Part shown: positions 1 through 8,016 of the stretch, in pieces
How positions within the stretch are numbered: the stretch's first letter is position 1
Layout: each line of letters opens with the position of its first letter
Assembly: GCA_937982495.1 (NCBI GenBank)
Contig: CALJLX010000113.1
Coordinates: 1 to 13,506 of the forward strand
Length of the DNA: 13,506 nt
Direction: 5' to 3'
From: an uncultured Desulfuromonas sp.
Lineage (GTDB): Bacteria; Desulfobacterota; Desulfuromonadia; Desulfuromonadales; Trichloromonadaceae
Translations under genes and position numbers: made by a program
The notes under the pieces: generated by a model
Told to the model about the DNA's origin: nothing
What the model saw: the letters and a program-made list of their open reading frames with translations, nothing else
Database searches by the model: none

Positions 1-3000
1 GTCAGTATCTGCCCCAGCACTTCTGGGGGGAGAGCTTGAACGAGGCAATCCACGAGCATCACAACGCCCTGGTCATCGCCCAGGTCGCTCTTGGCACGGC
101 GGTCAGCGACCTGGTGCGAGGCTTCGCCATCGAACCGCAACTGGTGAGCGGCTACAGCCTCGGCGAATCGGCCGGATTCTTTTCCTTCGGCGTCTGGAAG
201 GATCGCGACGGCATGGCCCGGCGCCTGCGGGAATCGACCCTATTCACCGAAGATCTGGCCGGACCCTGCCAGGCCGCCCGCCGGACCTGGAAGCTGCCGC
301 CGGAGGAAGAAGTGGATTGGAGCCTGGGCCTGGTCGCCGCCCCGGCGGAAGAGGTACGGCAGGCCCTCGCCGCCGAGGAGCGGGTCTATCTGCTGATCGT
401 CAACACCTACGAAGAGTGTGTCATCGGCGGCCGACGTACCGATCTCGAACGAGTAGTCAGACGCCTCGGCGCGACCTTCATCCCCCTGCGCGGCGTGACC
501 ACGGTCCATTGCCCGGTCGCCGACCAGGTCGCCCAGCGCTACCGGGAACTGCACCGTTTTCCGACCACGCCCCCCGAAGGCCTGCGCTTCTACAGCTGCG
601 CCCTGGGGCGCTCCTATCCCCTGGATGAAAACAGCGTGGCCGACGCCATTCTCGGCCAGGCCCTCGATACCGTCGATTACCCAAAGGTGGTCGAACAGCT
701 CTACGCCGACGGCGCCCGCATCTTCCTGGAACTGGGACCCGGCAATTCCTGCACCCGCATGATCGGCCGCATTCTCAAGGATCGTCCCCATTTCGCCCGG
801 GCCGCCTGTTATCCCGGCGCCGATGCCGTCTCCCTGATCCTGCGCCTGCTCGCCCAGTGCCTCGCCGAAGGCTTGCCGGTCGACGTCGCCGCCCTCTATC
901 CGGAAGCCTCCATGGCCAAGGCCGCGAAACCGGCGACATCGTTGATCGCCGCCGTGATCGGCGGCGCGCCTTTCGCCCCGCCCCTTCCGCCGGCGGATAC
1001 GCCCCAGGGGGCGGATGGACCTTCCATCCCCACTTCGGCAGCGGTCGTTAACCGACCCCAGGCCACGCCGTCGACCCCGGTCACGCCGGTGATGCCGACC
1101 GCGACGCCGAAAGCCGCGCCGTCAGCGCCGGTCGCCGTGCTTGCCGAAAATCCCCTGCTCGCTCCGCTGGAGCGGCTGACCGCCGCCGGGGCCGAGGGGC
1201 ACGCTGCCTATCTCAGCTTCGCCAATGGTCTGCGCCGGGCACTGACGGAAAATCTCAACTGGCATATGGAACTGCTGGCCCGAGGCGGCCAGGGGGGAGA
1301 GGCCCCCCCCGCCGCTCCGGACGCCGACCTCTTCGCCTCCGTTCCAGTGCCATCCACACCACCCACGCCCCCTGCCCGCCCGGCCCGCTTCAGTCGGGAG
1401 ATGTGCATGGAGGCGGCCATCGGTTCCATCGCCAAAATGCTCGGTCCCGAGTTCGCCGAGGCGGACCGCTTCCCGACCCGGGTGCGCCTCCCCGACGAGC
1501 CGCTGATGCTGGTCGACCGCATCGTCGAAGTCGAGGGGGTGCCGCGCTCCATGAGTCACGGCCGGGTCGTCACCGAACATGACGTGACGGCGGATCGCTG
1601 GTATCTCGACGGCGGCCGCATCCCCACCTGCATCGCCGTCGAGGCGGGGCAGGCCGACCTCTGGCTTTCGGGCTATCTGGGGATCGATTTCATCACCCGG
1701 GGGCTGGCGGTCTACCGCCTGCTCGACGCCGTCGTCACCTTCCACCGCAGCCTGCCGGTGCCGGGGGAGATCATCCGCTACGACATCCACATCGATCAGT
1801 TCTTCCGCCAGGACCAAACCTATCTCTTCCGCTTCCACTTCGAGGCGACGGTGGACGGCGAACCGCTCCTCTCCAGGCGCGACGGCTGCGCCGGCTTCTT
1901 CACCGCCGAGGAACTGGAGGCGGGCAAGGGCATCGTCCACACCAAGCTCGATCTGCGACCGCAGCCGGGAAAGCTTCCCGCCGACTGGCTGGAACTGGCA
2001 CCGATGGCGAAGGAAGCCTACAACGAGGCCCAGGTCGACGCCATCTACGCCGGTGATCTCGCGCAGGCCTTCGGGTCGCGCTTCGCCGATCTCGACCTCG
2101 GACGTCCCCACACCCTCCCCGGCGGCCTGCTCAAGCTGGTCGACCGGGTCATCGAGCTCGATCCCCAGGGCGGGCGTTACGGCCTCGGCCAGATCCGCGC
2201 CGAGATGGACATCCGCCCCGATGCCTGGTTTCTCACCTGCCACTTCGTCGACGACCGGGTCATGCCCGGCACCCTGATGTACGAGTGCTGCATGCACACC
2301 CTGCGCATCTACCTGCTGCGGATGGGCTGGGTCGGCGCGGCCGGGGAGACCTGGTGCGAGCCGGTGCCCGGCGTCGCCAGCGGCCTCAAATGCCGGGGAC
2401 AGGTAATCGAGACGACGAAGGTCGTCACCTATCAGGTGAGCATCAAGGAACTGGGCTACGGCCCGGCACCCTTCGCCATCGTCGACGCCCTGATGTTCGC
2501 CGACGGCAAGGCCATTGTGGAAATTCCCAACATGTCGGTGCGCCTGGCGGGATTGACCCGGGAGAAGGTCGAAGGGTTGTGGCGCGTAGGGGCGATTCAT
2601 GAATCGCCCGGACAATCGTCACAAACGTCCGCCCCCGGACTGGTCGCGGGCCGGCGTCCGGCCCTCTACGATTACGAGAAGATTCTCGCCTTTTCCGCCG
2701 GTAATCCTTCGGAGGCCTTCGGCGAGCCCTACCGGATCTTCGACCGGGAGCGCAGAATCGCCCGGCTGCCCCGCCCGCCCTTCCAGTTCCTCGACCGCAT
2801 CGTCGCCATCGACGGCGAACCTTGGAAGCTGGTGCCGGGCGTAACGATCGAGGCCGAGTACGACGTCCCTGCCGACGCCTGGTATTTCGCCGCCGGCCGC
2901 CAGCCGGAGATGCCCTTCGCGGTCCTTCTCGAAACCGGCCTGCAACCCTGCGGCTGGCTCGCCGCCTACCTCGGCAGCGCCCTGACCAGCGACATCGACC

Positions 3001-3734
3001 TGCGCTTCCGCAACCTCGACGGCAACGCCGTGCAGCACCGGCCGGTGACGCCCCAATCGGGGACGTTGACCACCCGCGTCAAGATCACCCGCATCTCCAG
3101 CAGCGGCGGCATGATCATCCAGAGCTACGACTTCGAGATCAGCGACGCCCAGGGGCCGGTCTACACCGGCGATACGGTCTTCGGCTTCTTCTCCGCCGCC
3201 TCCCTCGCCCAGCAGGTCGGGGTGCGCGACGCCAAGCCCTACCAGCCGAGCGCCGAGGAGATTTCCCGAAGCGAGGCCTTCCCCTACCCGGTCGACGCCC
3301 CCTTCCCCGACCAGCAGCTGCGCATGGTCGATGCCATCGAGCTCTTCGTCGCCGACGGCGGCCCCCAGGGGCTCGGCTTCATCCGGGGAACGAAGCGGGT
3401 CGACCCCGAAGAGTGGTTCTTCCAGGCCCACTTCTACCAGGATCCCGTCTGTCCCGGCTCCCTCGGCCTCGAATCCTTTTTGCAACTGCTCAAGGTCGTG
3501 GCGGTCAAACGCTGGGGGGGCGCCCCCTCCACCCATCTGGAAACCGTTGCCCAAGGGATGCGCCACCAGTGGAACTACCGGGGGCAAATCATCCCCGACA
3601 ATCAAAAAATCACCATCGAAGCGGTCGTCACCGCCGTCGACGACGACCAACACCTGCTCACCGCCGACGGCTACCTGACCGTCGACGGCAAGGTGATTTA
3701 CCGGATGAAGGATTTCAGCCTGCGCTGGTCCTGA
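1..3734 (+). CDS. PUFA/polyketide-type synthase, C-terminal part (acyltransferase plus two double-hotdog FabA-like dehydratases); 5' partial
   Basis: The frame is open from base 3 with no stop, so the gene starts left of the window; the TTG at 36 is only the first start-like codon and is used here for numbering. An acyltransferase domain comes first (residues 1-270), with nucleophile Ser41 in GYSLGES and a candidate catalytic His158. A Pro/Ala/Thr-rich linker follows (about 310-455). Four FabA-like hotdogs begin near 485, 690, 910 and 1090. Hotdogs 2 and 4 have the catalytic His (CHFVDD, H736; AHFYQD, H1132) with Glu750 and Glu1146 at the FabA Asp position. Hotdogs 1 and 3 lack the His but keep Glu and Gln (VEAGQ, LETGLQ). 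This matches the double-hotdog dehydratases of PfaC/Pfa3 PUFA synthases, which remove water from 3-hydroxyacyl-ACP. A KS and chain-length-factor region is expected upstream. The protein ends right after hotdog 4, with no acylglycerolphosphate acyltransferase (AGPAT). Family is confident; the product lipid is unknown. Confidence 0.88.
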   Translation, partial: QYLPQHFWGESLNEAIHEHHNALVIAQVALGTAVSDLVRGFAIEPQLVSGYSLGESAGFFSFGVWKDRDGMARRLRESTLFTEDLAGPCQAARRTWKLPPEEEVDWSLGLVAAPAEEVRQALAAEERVYLLIVNTYEECVIGGRRTDLERVVRRLGATFIPLRGVTTVHCPVADQVAQRYRELHRFPTTPPEGLRFYSCALGRSYPLDENSVADAILGQALDTVDYPKVVEQLYADGARIFLELGPGNSCTRMIGRILKDRPHFARAACYPGADAVSLILRLLAQCLAEGLPVDVAALYPEASMAKAAKPATSLIAAVIGGAPFAPPLPPADTPQGADGPSIPTSAAVVNRPQATPSTPVTPVMPTATPKAAPSAPVAVLAENPLLAPLERLTAAGAEGHAAYLSFANGLRRALTENLNWHMELLARGGQGGEAPPAAPDADLFASVPVPSTPPTPPARPARFSREMCMEAAIGSIAKMLGPEFAEADRFPTRVRLPDEPLMLVDRIVEVEGVPRSMSHGRVVTEHDVTADRWYLDGGRIPTCIAVEAGQADLWLSGYLGIDFITRGLAVYRLLDAVVTFHRSLPVPGEIIRYDIHIDQFFRQDQTYLFRFHFEATVDGEPLLSRRDGCAGFFTAEELEAGKGIVHTKLDLRPQPGKLPADWLELAPMAKEAYNEAQVDAIYAGDLAQAFGSRFADLDLGRPHTLPGGLLKLVDRVIELDPQGGRYGLGQIRAEMDIRPDAWFLTCHFVDDRVMPGTLMYECCMHTLRIYLLRMGWVGAAGETWCEPVPGVASGLKCRGQVIETTKVVTYQVSIKELGYGPAPFAIVDALMFADGKAIVEIPNMSVRLAGLTREKVEGLWRVGAIHESPGQSSQTSAPGLVAGRRPALYDYEKILAFSAGNPSEAFGEPYRIFDRERRIARLPRPPFQFLDRIVAIDGEPWKLVPGVTIEAEYDVPADAWYFAAGRQPEMPFAVLLETGLQPCGWLAAYLGSALTSDIDLRFRNLDGNAVQHRPVTPQSGTLTTRVKITRISSSGGMIIQSYDFEISDAQGPVYTGDTVFGFFSAASLAQQVGVRDAKPYQPSAEEISRSEAFPYPVDAPFPDQQLRMVDAIELFVADGGPQGLGFIRGTKRVDPEEWFFQAHFYQDPVCPGSLGLESFLQLLKVVAVKRWGGAPSTHLETVAQGMRHQWNYRGQIIPDNQKITIEAVVTAVDDDQHLLTADGYLTVDGKVIYRMKDFSLRWS
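2586..2610. repeat. Perfect palindrome, probable copy of a dispersed REP-like repeat, inside the synthase gene
   Basis: GGCGATTCATGAATCGCC (2591-2608) is its own reverse complement, and one more G/C pair extends it to 2590-2609. It is preceded by GTAG, but the matching CTAC expected on the right is absent, so the copy looks partial or decayed. It is translated in frame as V-G-A-I-H-E-S-P (from residue 851), in the linker between dehydratase units. From memory, GTAGGGGCGATTCATGAATCGCC-type palindromes occur as dispersed repeats in many bacterial genomes; copy number in this genome cannot be seen here. Confidence 0.65.
2648..2664. repeat. Short GC-rich inverted repeat next to the palindrome
   Basis: GGGCCGG and CCGGCCC are separated by CGT, giving a 7-bp perfect stem. 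It lies about 40 bases after the larger palindrome and in the same interdomain linker (coding for AGRRP). It may be the second half of the inserted element, or a chance hairpin in GC-rich DNA. Confidence 0.35.
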
Positions 3735-3750
3735 AGCCCCTCCCACCCAA

Positions 3751-3792
3751 CAAAAATCGGCCGGAGGCGGTATTTTATCGCCTCCGGCCGAT
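3751..3792 (-). terminator. Rho-independent terminator of the efflux operon, between convergent genes
   Basis: A 14-bp perfect stem is formed by ATCGGCCGGAGGCG (3756-3769) and CGCCTCCGGCCGAT (3779-3792), with a 9-base AT-rich loop. Read on the minus strand, the stem is followed by TTTTTG, giving a classic T-tract 25 bases after the pump stop codon. On the plus strand the trailing sequence is not T-rich. It therefore mainly ends the pump transcript but may also slow transcription arriving from the synthase gene. Confidence 0.88.
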
Positions 3793-3816
3793 GCCGTTCG
3801 TTTAACCCGCCCCCTC

Positions 3817-6800
3817 CTATCCTTCCCCTTCCGCTTCTTTCCTTTCCATCCACCGCGCCATCAATTTATAGAACACCGGCACCACCACCAAGGTCAGCAG
3901 GGTGGCGAAGGTCAGGCCGAAGATCACCGCCACCGCCATCGGCCCCCACCACTCCGCCGATTCGCCGCCGATCTCCCAACTCAGGGAGCGGAAATCGAAA
4001 CTGATCCCCACGGCCATGGGCAGCAGACCGAGGATGGTGGTGACGGCGGTGAGCATGACCGGGCGGAAGCGGACCGTGCCGGCGCGGATGAGCGCCTCGC
4101 GCAGGGGCATCCCCTGGGCGCGCAGCTGGTTGATGTAGTCGATGAGGACGATGGCGTTGTTGACCACGACCCCGGCCAGGGAAATGACGCCGATGCCGGT
4201 CATGATGACGCCGAAAGGCGTGTTGGTCACGAGCAACCCGATCTGCACCCCGGTGAGGGAGAGAATAACCGAGGTCATGACGATCAGGGTCTGGGAGAGG
4301 GAATTGAACTGGGTGACGAGCACCAGGGCGATGAGAAAGAGCGCGGCGAGAAAGGCCTTTCCGAGAAAATCGATAGCCTTCTGCTGCTCTTCCTGCTCGC
4401 CGGAAAAGGCCAGCTGGTAGCCGCCGGGGAGTTTCAGCCCGACCAGCCGCTGTTGCACCTCCTTGAGCACCTCGTTGCTGTTGCGCCCCAGGGTGTTGGC
4501 GGAGATGGTCACCACTCGGTTCTGGTCGAGGTGGCGGATGGAGCCGAAGCCGGCGGCGAGGCGAATGGTCGCCACCGTCGAAAGGGGGACGGGATCGCCG
4601 CCGGGGGTGGGAATGAGCAGATTCTCGATATCGACCAGCCGCTCGCGGCGCTCTTCGGGCAGGCGCACGACGATATCGTATTCGTCCTGACCGTAGCGGT
4701 AGGTGCCGAGTTTGCTGCCGCTGATGGCGGCCTTGACCATATTGGAAATCTCCGAGGTCGAAAGGTTGAGCAGGGACGCCTTCTCGCGATCGACCAGCAC
4801 CTGGATTTCCGGCTTGGCCCGGGCGAAGTCGTCCTTGAGATCGACCAGTCCGGGCACCTCGGCGATCAGCTTGCGCGCCTGCGCCACCAGCGCCTGCAGG
4901 GTCTCGATATTCTCGCCGCTGATTTCGATGTTGACGGGCGGGCCCGTGGGCGGACCGTGCTGTTCCTTCTCGACCTTGAGTTCGGCCCCGGCGAACCCGG
5001 CCAGGGCGCGGCGCAGACGTTCCAGCACCGCGTCTGAACGCTCGTGTCGCTCGCCCCGTTCGACGAATTCCATGGAAACCTTGCCCATGTGCGACTGCGC
5101 ACCGCTCTCGGCCCCGGCCTCGCCACTCGGCGCCACCCCGGCCTCGGCGGTGACGAAGCGGATATCCCGCTCCGCCAGGGCCAGCTTCTCGACCTGACGG
5201 ACCAGGAGGTCGGTGCTGTCGAGGCGGGAGCCTTCCGGCGCCTTGATTTCCACATAGGCCCGGTTCGGCTCGGTATCGGGCATAAACTCCAGACCGTGAC
5301 CGAATCTGCCGTAAAGGGCGGAAATACCGATGAGCAGGGCGAAGGCGGCCAGGGCGACGAGCAGGCTGTGATCGAGGGCGACTTCCAGCGTTCGCCGATA
5401 GAGCCGCACAATGAGGGTGCGGTCTTCCTGGGGATGGAGTTCCGAAAAGCGCAGGCGCATGAAACCGGCGCAGAGCACGGGATTGATGACCAGGGCGACG
5501 AAGAGCGAGGCGCTCAGGGTGATGATGAGGGTGATGGGCAGAAACTTCATGAACTCGCCCATGATCCCCGGCCAGAAGATCATGGGGAAAAAGGCACAGA
5601 GGGTGGTCAGGGTCGAGGAGATCACCGGCCAGCCAACTTCGGACGCGGCGATGCGTGCCGCCTTGACCCGGCCGTTCCCCTCCTGCATGTGCCGGTAGAC
5701 GTTCTCGACGATGACGATGGCGTTGTCGACCAGCATCCCCAGGGCGAGGATCAGGCTGAAGAGGACGACCATGTTGAGGGTCATGCCCAAGGCCTGGATG
5801 ACGACAAAGGAGAGTAGCATGGAAAAGGGGATGGCGAGGGCGACGAAGAGCGAGTTGCGCAGGCCGAGAAAGAGAAAGAGGACCGCGACGACGAGAATCA
5901 GGCCGGTAAGGATGTTGTTTTCCAGCTCGCCGACCATGCGCCGGATATCCTTGGACTGATTGAGGGTCACTTCCAGGGAGATCCCCTCGGGCACCAGCTC
6001 GCGCGCCCCTTCCAGCAGGGCGAAAACCTGGTCGGCGACGGCGATGATGTTCTCGCCGGTACGTTTCTTCACCGCCAGGCTGATGCTCTGTTGCCCCCCC
6101 AGGCGGGCATGACTGAGCCGGTCCTCGAAGGTGAAGTCGACCGTCGCCACATCCTTGTAGTAGATGGGACGCCCGTCGCGGGTGACCATGACCAGGTTGT
6201 CGATCTGGTTGGGATCGGTGAATTCGCCGGGGATGCGCAGCAGGTACTTGCCCTCGCCGAGATCGATACTGCCGCCGGGGATATTGACGTTTTCCCGCTG
6301 GATGGCGGCGAGAATCTCGGCGAAGGAGAGGCGGTAGGCGGCGAGGCGGTCGGGATCGAACTCGACCCGCACCTGCCGTTCGCGGGCGCCGGTCAGGACC
6401 ACGTCGAGCACCCCGGGAATCTCCTCGATGCGCTCCTCCAACTCCTCGGAAACCCCCTTGAGGACGGTCTCCCCCACATCCCCGGAAATGGCGACCATGA
6501 GGATGGGGAACTCGGAGAGGTTGATTTCGAGGATCGACGGGTCTTCCTCCAGATCGTTGGGGAGATCCCCCTTGGCCTGATCGACCTTGTCCCGCACCCA
6601 CTGCAGGGCGTCGTCGATATCCACGTCGGGATGGAATTCGATGGTGATCATCGACGAGCCCTCGGCGCTCACCGAGCGGATCTCCTCCAACTCCTTGAGC
6701 CCCTTGAGCTTACGTTCGATGGGGAGGGTGATGAGGGACTCGACATCCTCCGACGCCACCCCCTCGTAATTGGTTACCACCAGGACATAGGGAACGGTGA

Positions 6801-6918
6801 TGTCCGGGTTGGACTCCCGGGGCAGGGTCAGATAGCTGTAGACGCCGACGACGGCGGCGATGAACATCAGCACATAGACGGTGCCCCGGCGCTGGATGGC
6901 GGCATTGGTGATGAGCAT
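3817..6918 (-). CDS. RND-family efflux pump permease (AcrB/HAE1-like)
   Basis: This 1033-residue inner-membrane pump is close to the usual AcrB length of about 1,050. It has TM1 near the N-terminus, the RESNPDI segment leading into the periplasmic porter domain, a second half repeating the first, and a basic C-terminus. Pumps of this family exchange ions for drugs or other toxic compounds and work as trimers with an adaptor and an outer-membrane channel. TM4 reads LVDNAIVIVENV, so the first relay Asp is kept (D398) and the second is Asn399. TM10 reads VVNNAIVLIDY, with Asn920 where AcrB has its relay Lys. The ATG lies one base after the adaptor stop (TGAGATG), with GGAG at 6926-6929 as ribosome site, so the two are probably translationally coupled. 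Substrate cannot be read from sequence. No outer-membrane channel gene is adjacent. Confidence 0.95.
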   Translation of the reverse strand: MLITNAAIQRRGTVYVLMFIAAVVGVYSYLTLPRESNPDITVPYVLVVTNYEGVASEDVESLITLPIERKLKGLKELEEIRSVSAEGSSMITIEFHPDVDIDDALQWVRDKVDQAKGDLPNDLEEDPSILEINLSEFPILMVAISGDVGETVLKGVSEELEERIEEIPGVLDVVLTGARERQVRVEFDPDRLAAYRLSFAEILAAIQRENVNIPGGSIDLGEGKYLLRIPGEFTDPNQIDNLVMVTRDGRPIYYKDVATVDFTFEDRLSHARLGGQQSISLAVKKRTGENIIAVADQVFALLEGARELVPEGISLEVTLNQSKDIRRMVGELENNILTGLILVVAVLFLFLGLRNSLFVALAIPFSMLLSFVVIQALGMTLNMVVLFSLILALGMLVDNAIVIVENVYRHMQEGNGRVKAARIAASEVGWPVISSTLTTLCAFFPMIFWPGIMGEFMKFLPITLIITLSASLFVALVINPVLCAGFMRLRFSELHPQEDRTLIVRLYRRTLEVALDHSLLVALAAFALLIGISALYGRFGHGLEFMPDTEPNRAYVEIKAPEGSRLDSTDLLVRQVEKLALAERDIRFVTAEAGVAPSGEAGAESGAQSHMGKVSMEFVERGERHERSDAVLERLRRALAGFAGAELKVEKEQHGPPTGPPVNIEISGENIETLQALVAQARKLIAEVPGLVDLKDDFARAKPEIQVLVDREKASLLNLSTSEISNMVKAAISGSKLGTYRYGQDEYDIVVRLPEERRERLVDIENLLIPTPGGDPVPLSTVATIRLAAGFGSIRHLDQNRVVTISANTLGRNSNEVLKEVQQRLVGLKLPGGYQLAFSGEQEEQQKAIDFLGKAFLAALFLIALVLVTQFNSLSQTLIVMTSVILSLTGVQIGLLVTNTPFGVIMTGIGVISLAGVVVNNAIVLIDYINQLRAQGMPLREALIRAGTVRFRPVMLTAVTTILGLLPMAVGISFDFRSLSWEIGGESAEWWGPMAVAVIFGLTFATLLTLVVVPVFYKLMARWMERKEAEGEG

Positions 6919-6919
6919 C

Positions 6920-7966
6920 TCAGGGCTCCGTGACGACGATAGGGGAACCGTCGTTGACCAGATGCTGTCCCTTGACCAGCAGCGCCTCCCCCGGGCTCAG
7001 CCCGACCTCGACCACCACCCGGCCGTCGATGACCGGACCGAGGCGCACGTCCCGCTGCCGCGCCGTCCCGTCCTCGGCGACGTAGACCAGCTTGCGCCCT
7101 TCCTGGTCGACGACGGCGTGCAGCGGGATGGCGATCGCCCCGGGCAGCTCCCGGCGCAGGGCGGAGACGCGCACGATCATCCCCGGCCGCAGCCGCCCCC
7201 CTCCGTTGTCCACCTCGACCTTCGCCGTATAGGTGCGGGTCAGGGGATCGGCCTTGTAGGCGAGATGGATGACCTCGCCGGCAAATTCCTCCCCTCCCGT
7301 CTGGTTGACCTGGGCCGGGGTGAGGCGCACCTTCTCCCCCAGCTCCAGAAATTGGACATCCTTCTCCGGCACTTCCAGCAGCACCTTGAGCCGATCGACC
7401 TGAACCAGCTCGGCCACCGCCGCGCCGGCGACGACATACTCCCCCCGGTCGACCAGCCACTTGTCGAGCACCCCGGTGATCGGCGCGTAAAGAGTGCTCT
7501 TTTCCAGGGCGACCTGGGCCTGACGCAATTCGGCGGCGGCGGCATCCCGGGCGGCGACGGCATTGTCGTATTCCTGGGGGCTGATGAGTTTTTCGTCGAG
7601 CAGCCGCCGCAGACGGTCGCGGGAAACGGTGCGCAGTTCCGCCTCGGAGCGCGCCCGGTCGAGGGCCGCTTGGCGACTGTCCGAGTCGATGCGCAGCAGC
7701 GGCTCGCCGGAGCGCACCCGCTCCCCCTCCTGGGGTCCGCGCCAGCGTACCGGGCCGTCGATCTCGGCGGCCAAGAGCAGATCCTCCCAGGCTTCCAGCG
7801 AACCGGGCAGGGTCAGCAGTTCGCGCAGGTCGCGGGTCGTCACCGGCTCGACCGCGACGTTGATCCGTTTGACCTCGGCCGTCGGGGCCGAAGCGGGAAC
7901 GGAAGAGACGGGGTCTTCCTGGGCGCAGCCGACCAGCAGCAGAAGCATCAGCAAAAACAAGCGCAT
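6920..7966 (-). CDS. RND efflux periplasmic adaptor (membrane fusion protein), lipoprotein
   Basis: The 348-residue adaptor starts at the ATG ending at 7966. A clear ribosome site (GAGGAA, complement of 7975-7980) lies 8 bases upstream. The product opens with a hydrophobic signal peptide and a lipobox (LLVGC, Cys14), so it should be processed as a lipoprotein. A barrel-sandwich/lipoyl-like half (AAEIDGPV, then GERVRSGEPLLRID) is followed by a short alpha-hairpin rich in Ala, Arg and Glu, and the second half-motif (YAPITGVLDKW). A beta-barrel and membrane-proximal domain complete it (RLRPGMIVRVSALRRE). Such proteins bridge the inner-membrane pump and the outer-membrane channel. The frame stays open upstream to about 8506, but that extension overlaps tetR and lacks a signal peptide at its start, so it is rejected. 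A 50-base gap separates it from tetR. Confidence 0.93.
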   Translation of the reverse strand: MRLFLLMLLLLVGCAQEDPVSSVPASAPTAEVKRINVAVEPVTTRDLRELLTLPGSLEAWEDLLLAAEIDGPVRWRGPQEGERVRSGEPLLRIDSDSRQAALDRARSEAELRTVSRDRLRRLLDEKLISPQEYDNAVAARDAAAAELRQAQVALEKSTLYAPITGVLDKWLVDRGEYVVAGAAVAELVQVDRLKVLLEVPEKDVQFLELGEKVRLTPAQVNQTGGEEFAGEVIHLAYKADPLTRTYTAKVEVDNGGGRLRPGMIVRVSALRRELPGAIAIPLHAVVDQEGRKLVYVAEDGTARQRDVRLGPVIDGRVVVEVGLSPGEALLVKGQHLVNDGSPIVVTEP

Positions 7967-8016
7967 AAGAAAAATTCCTCGGTTATGGATGAAAGAATGC
8001 CGCAGGCGACGGAGCG

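Noticed and set aside
36..38. TTG as the true start of the synthase gene
   Set aside because: The frame is open to the left edge, no ribosome site precedes it, and the acyltransferase domain would lack its N-terminal part.
1122..3746. Long open frames on the minus strand opposite the synthase gene
   Set aside because: They have no recognisable domains and repetitive Gly/Ala/Asp/Glu composition, and they mirror a well-supported multidomain gene; this is typical antisense openness in GC-rich DNA.
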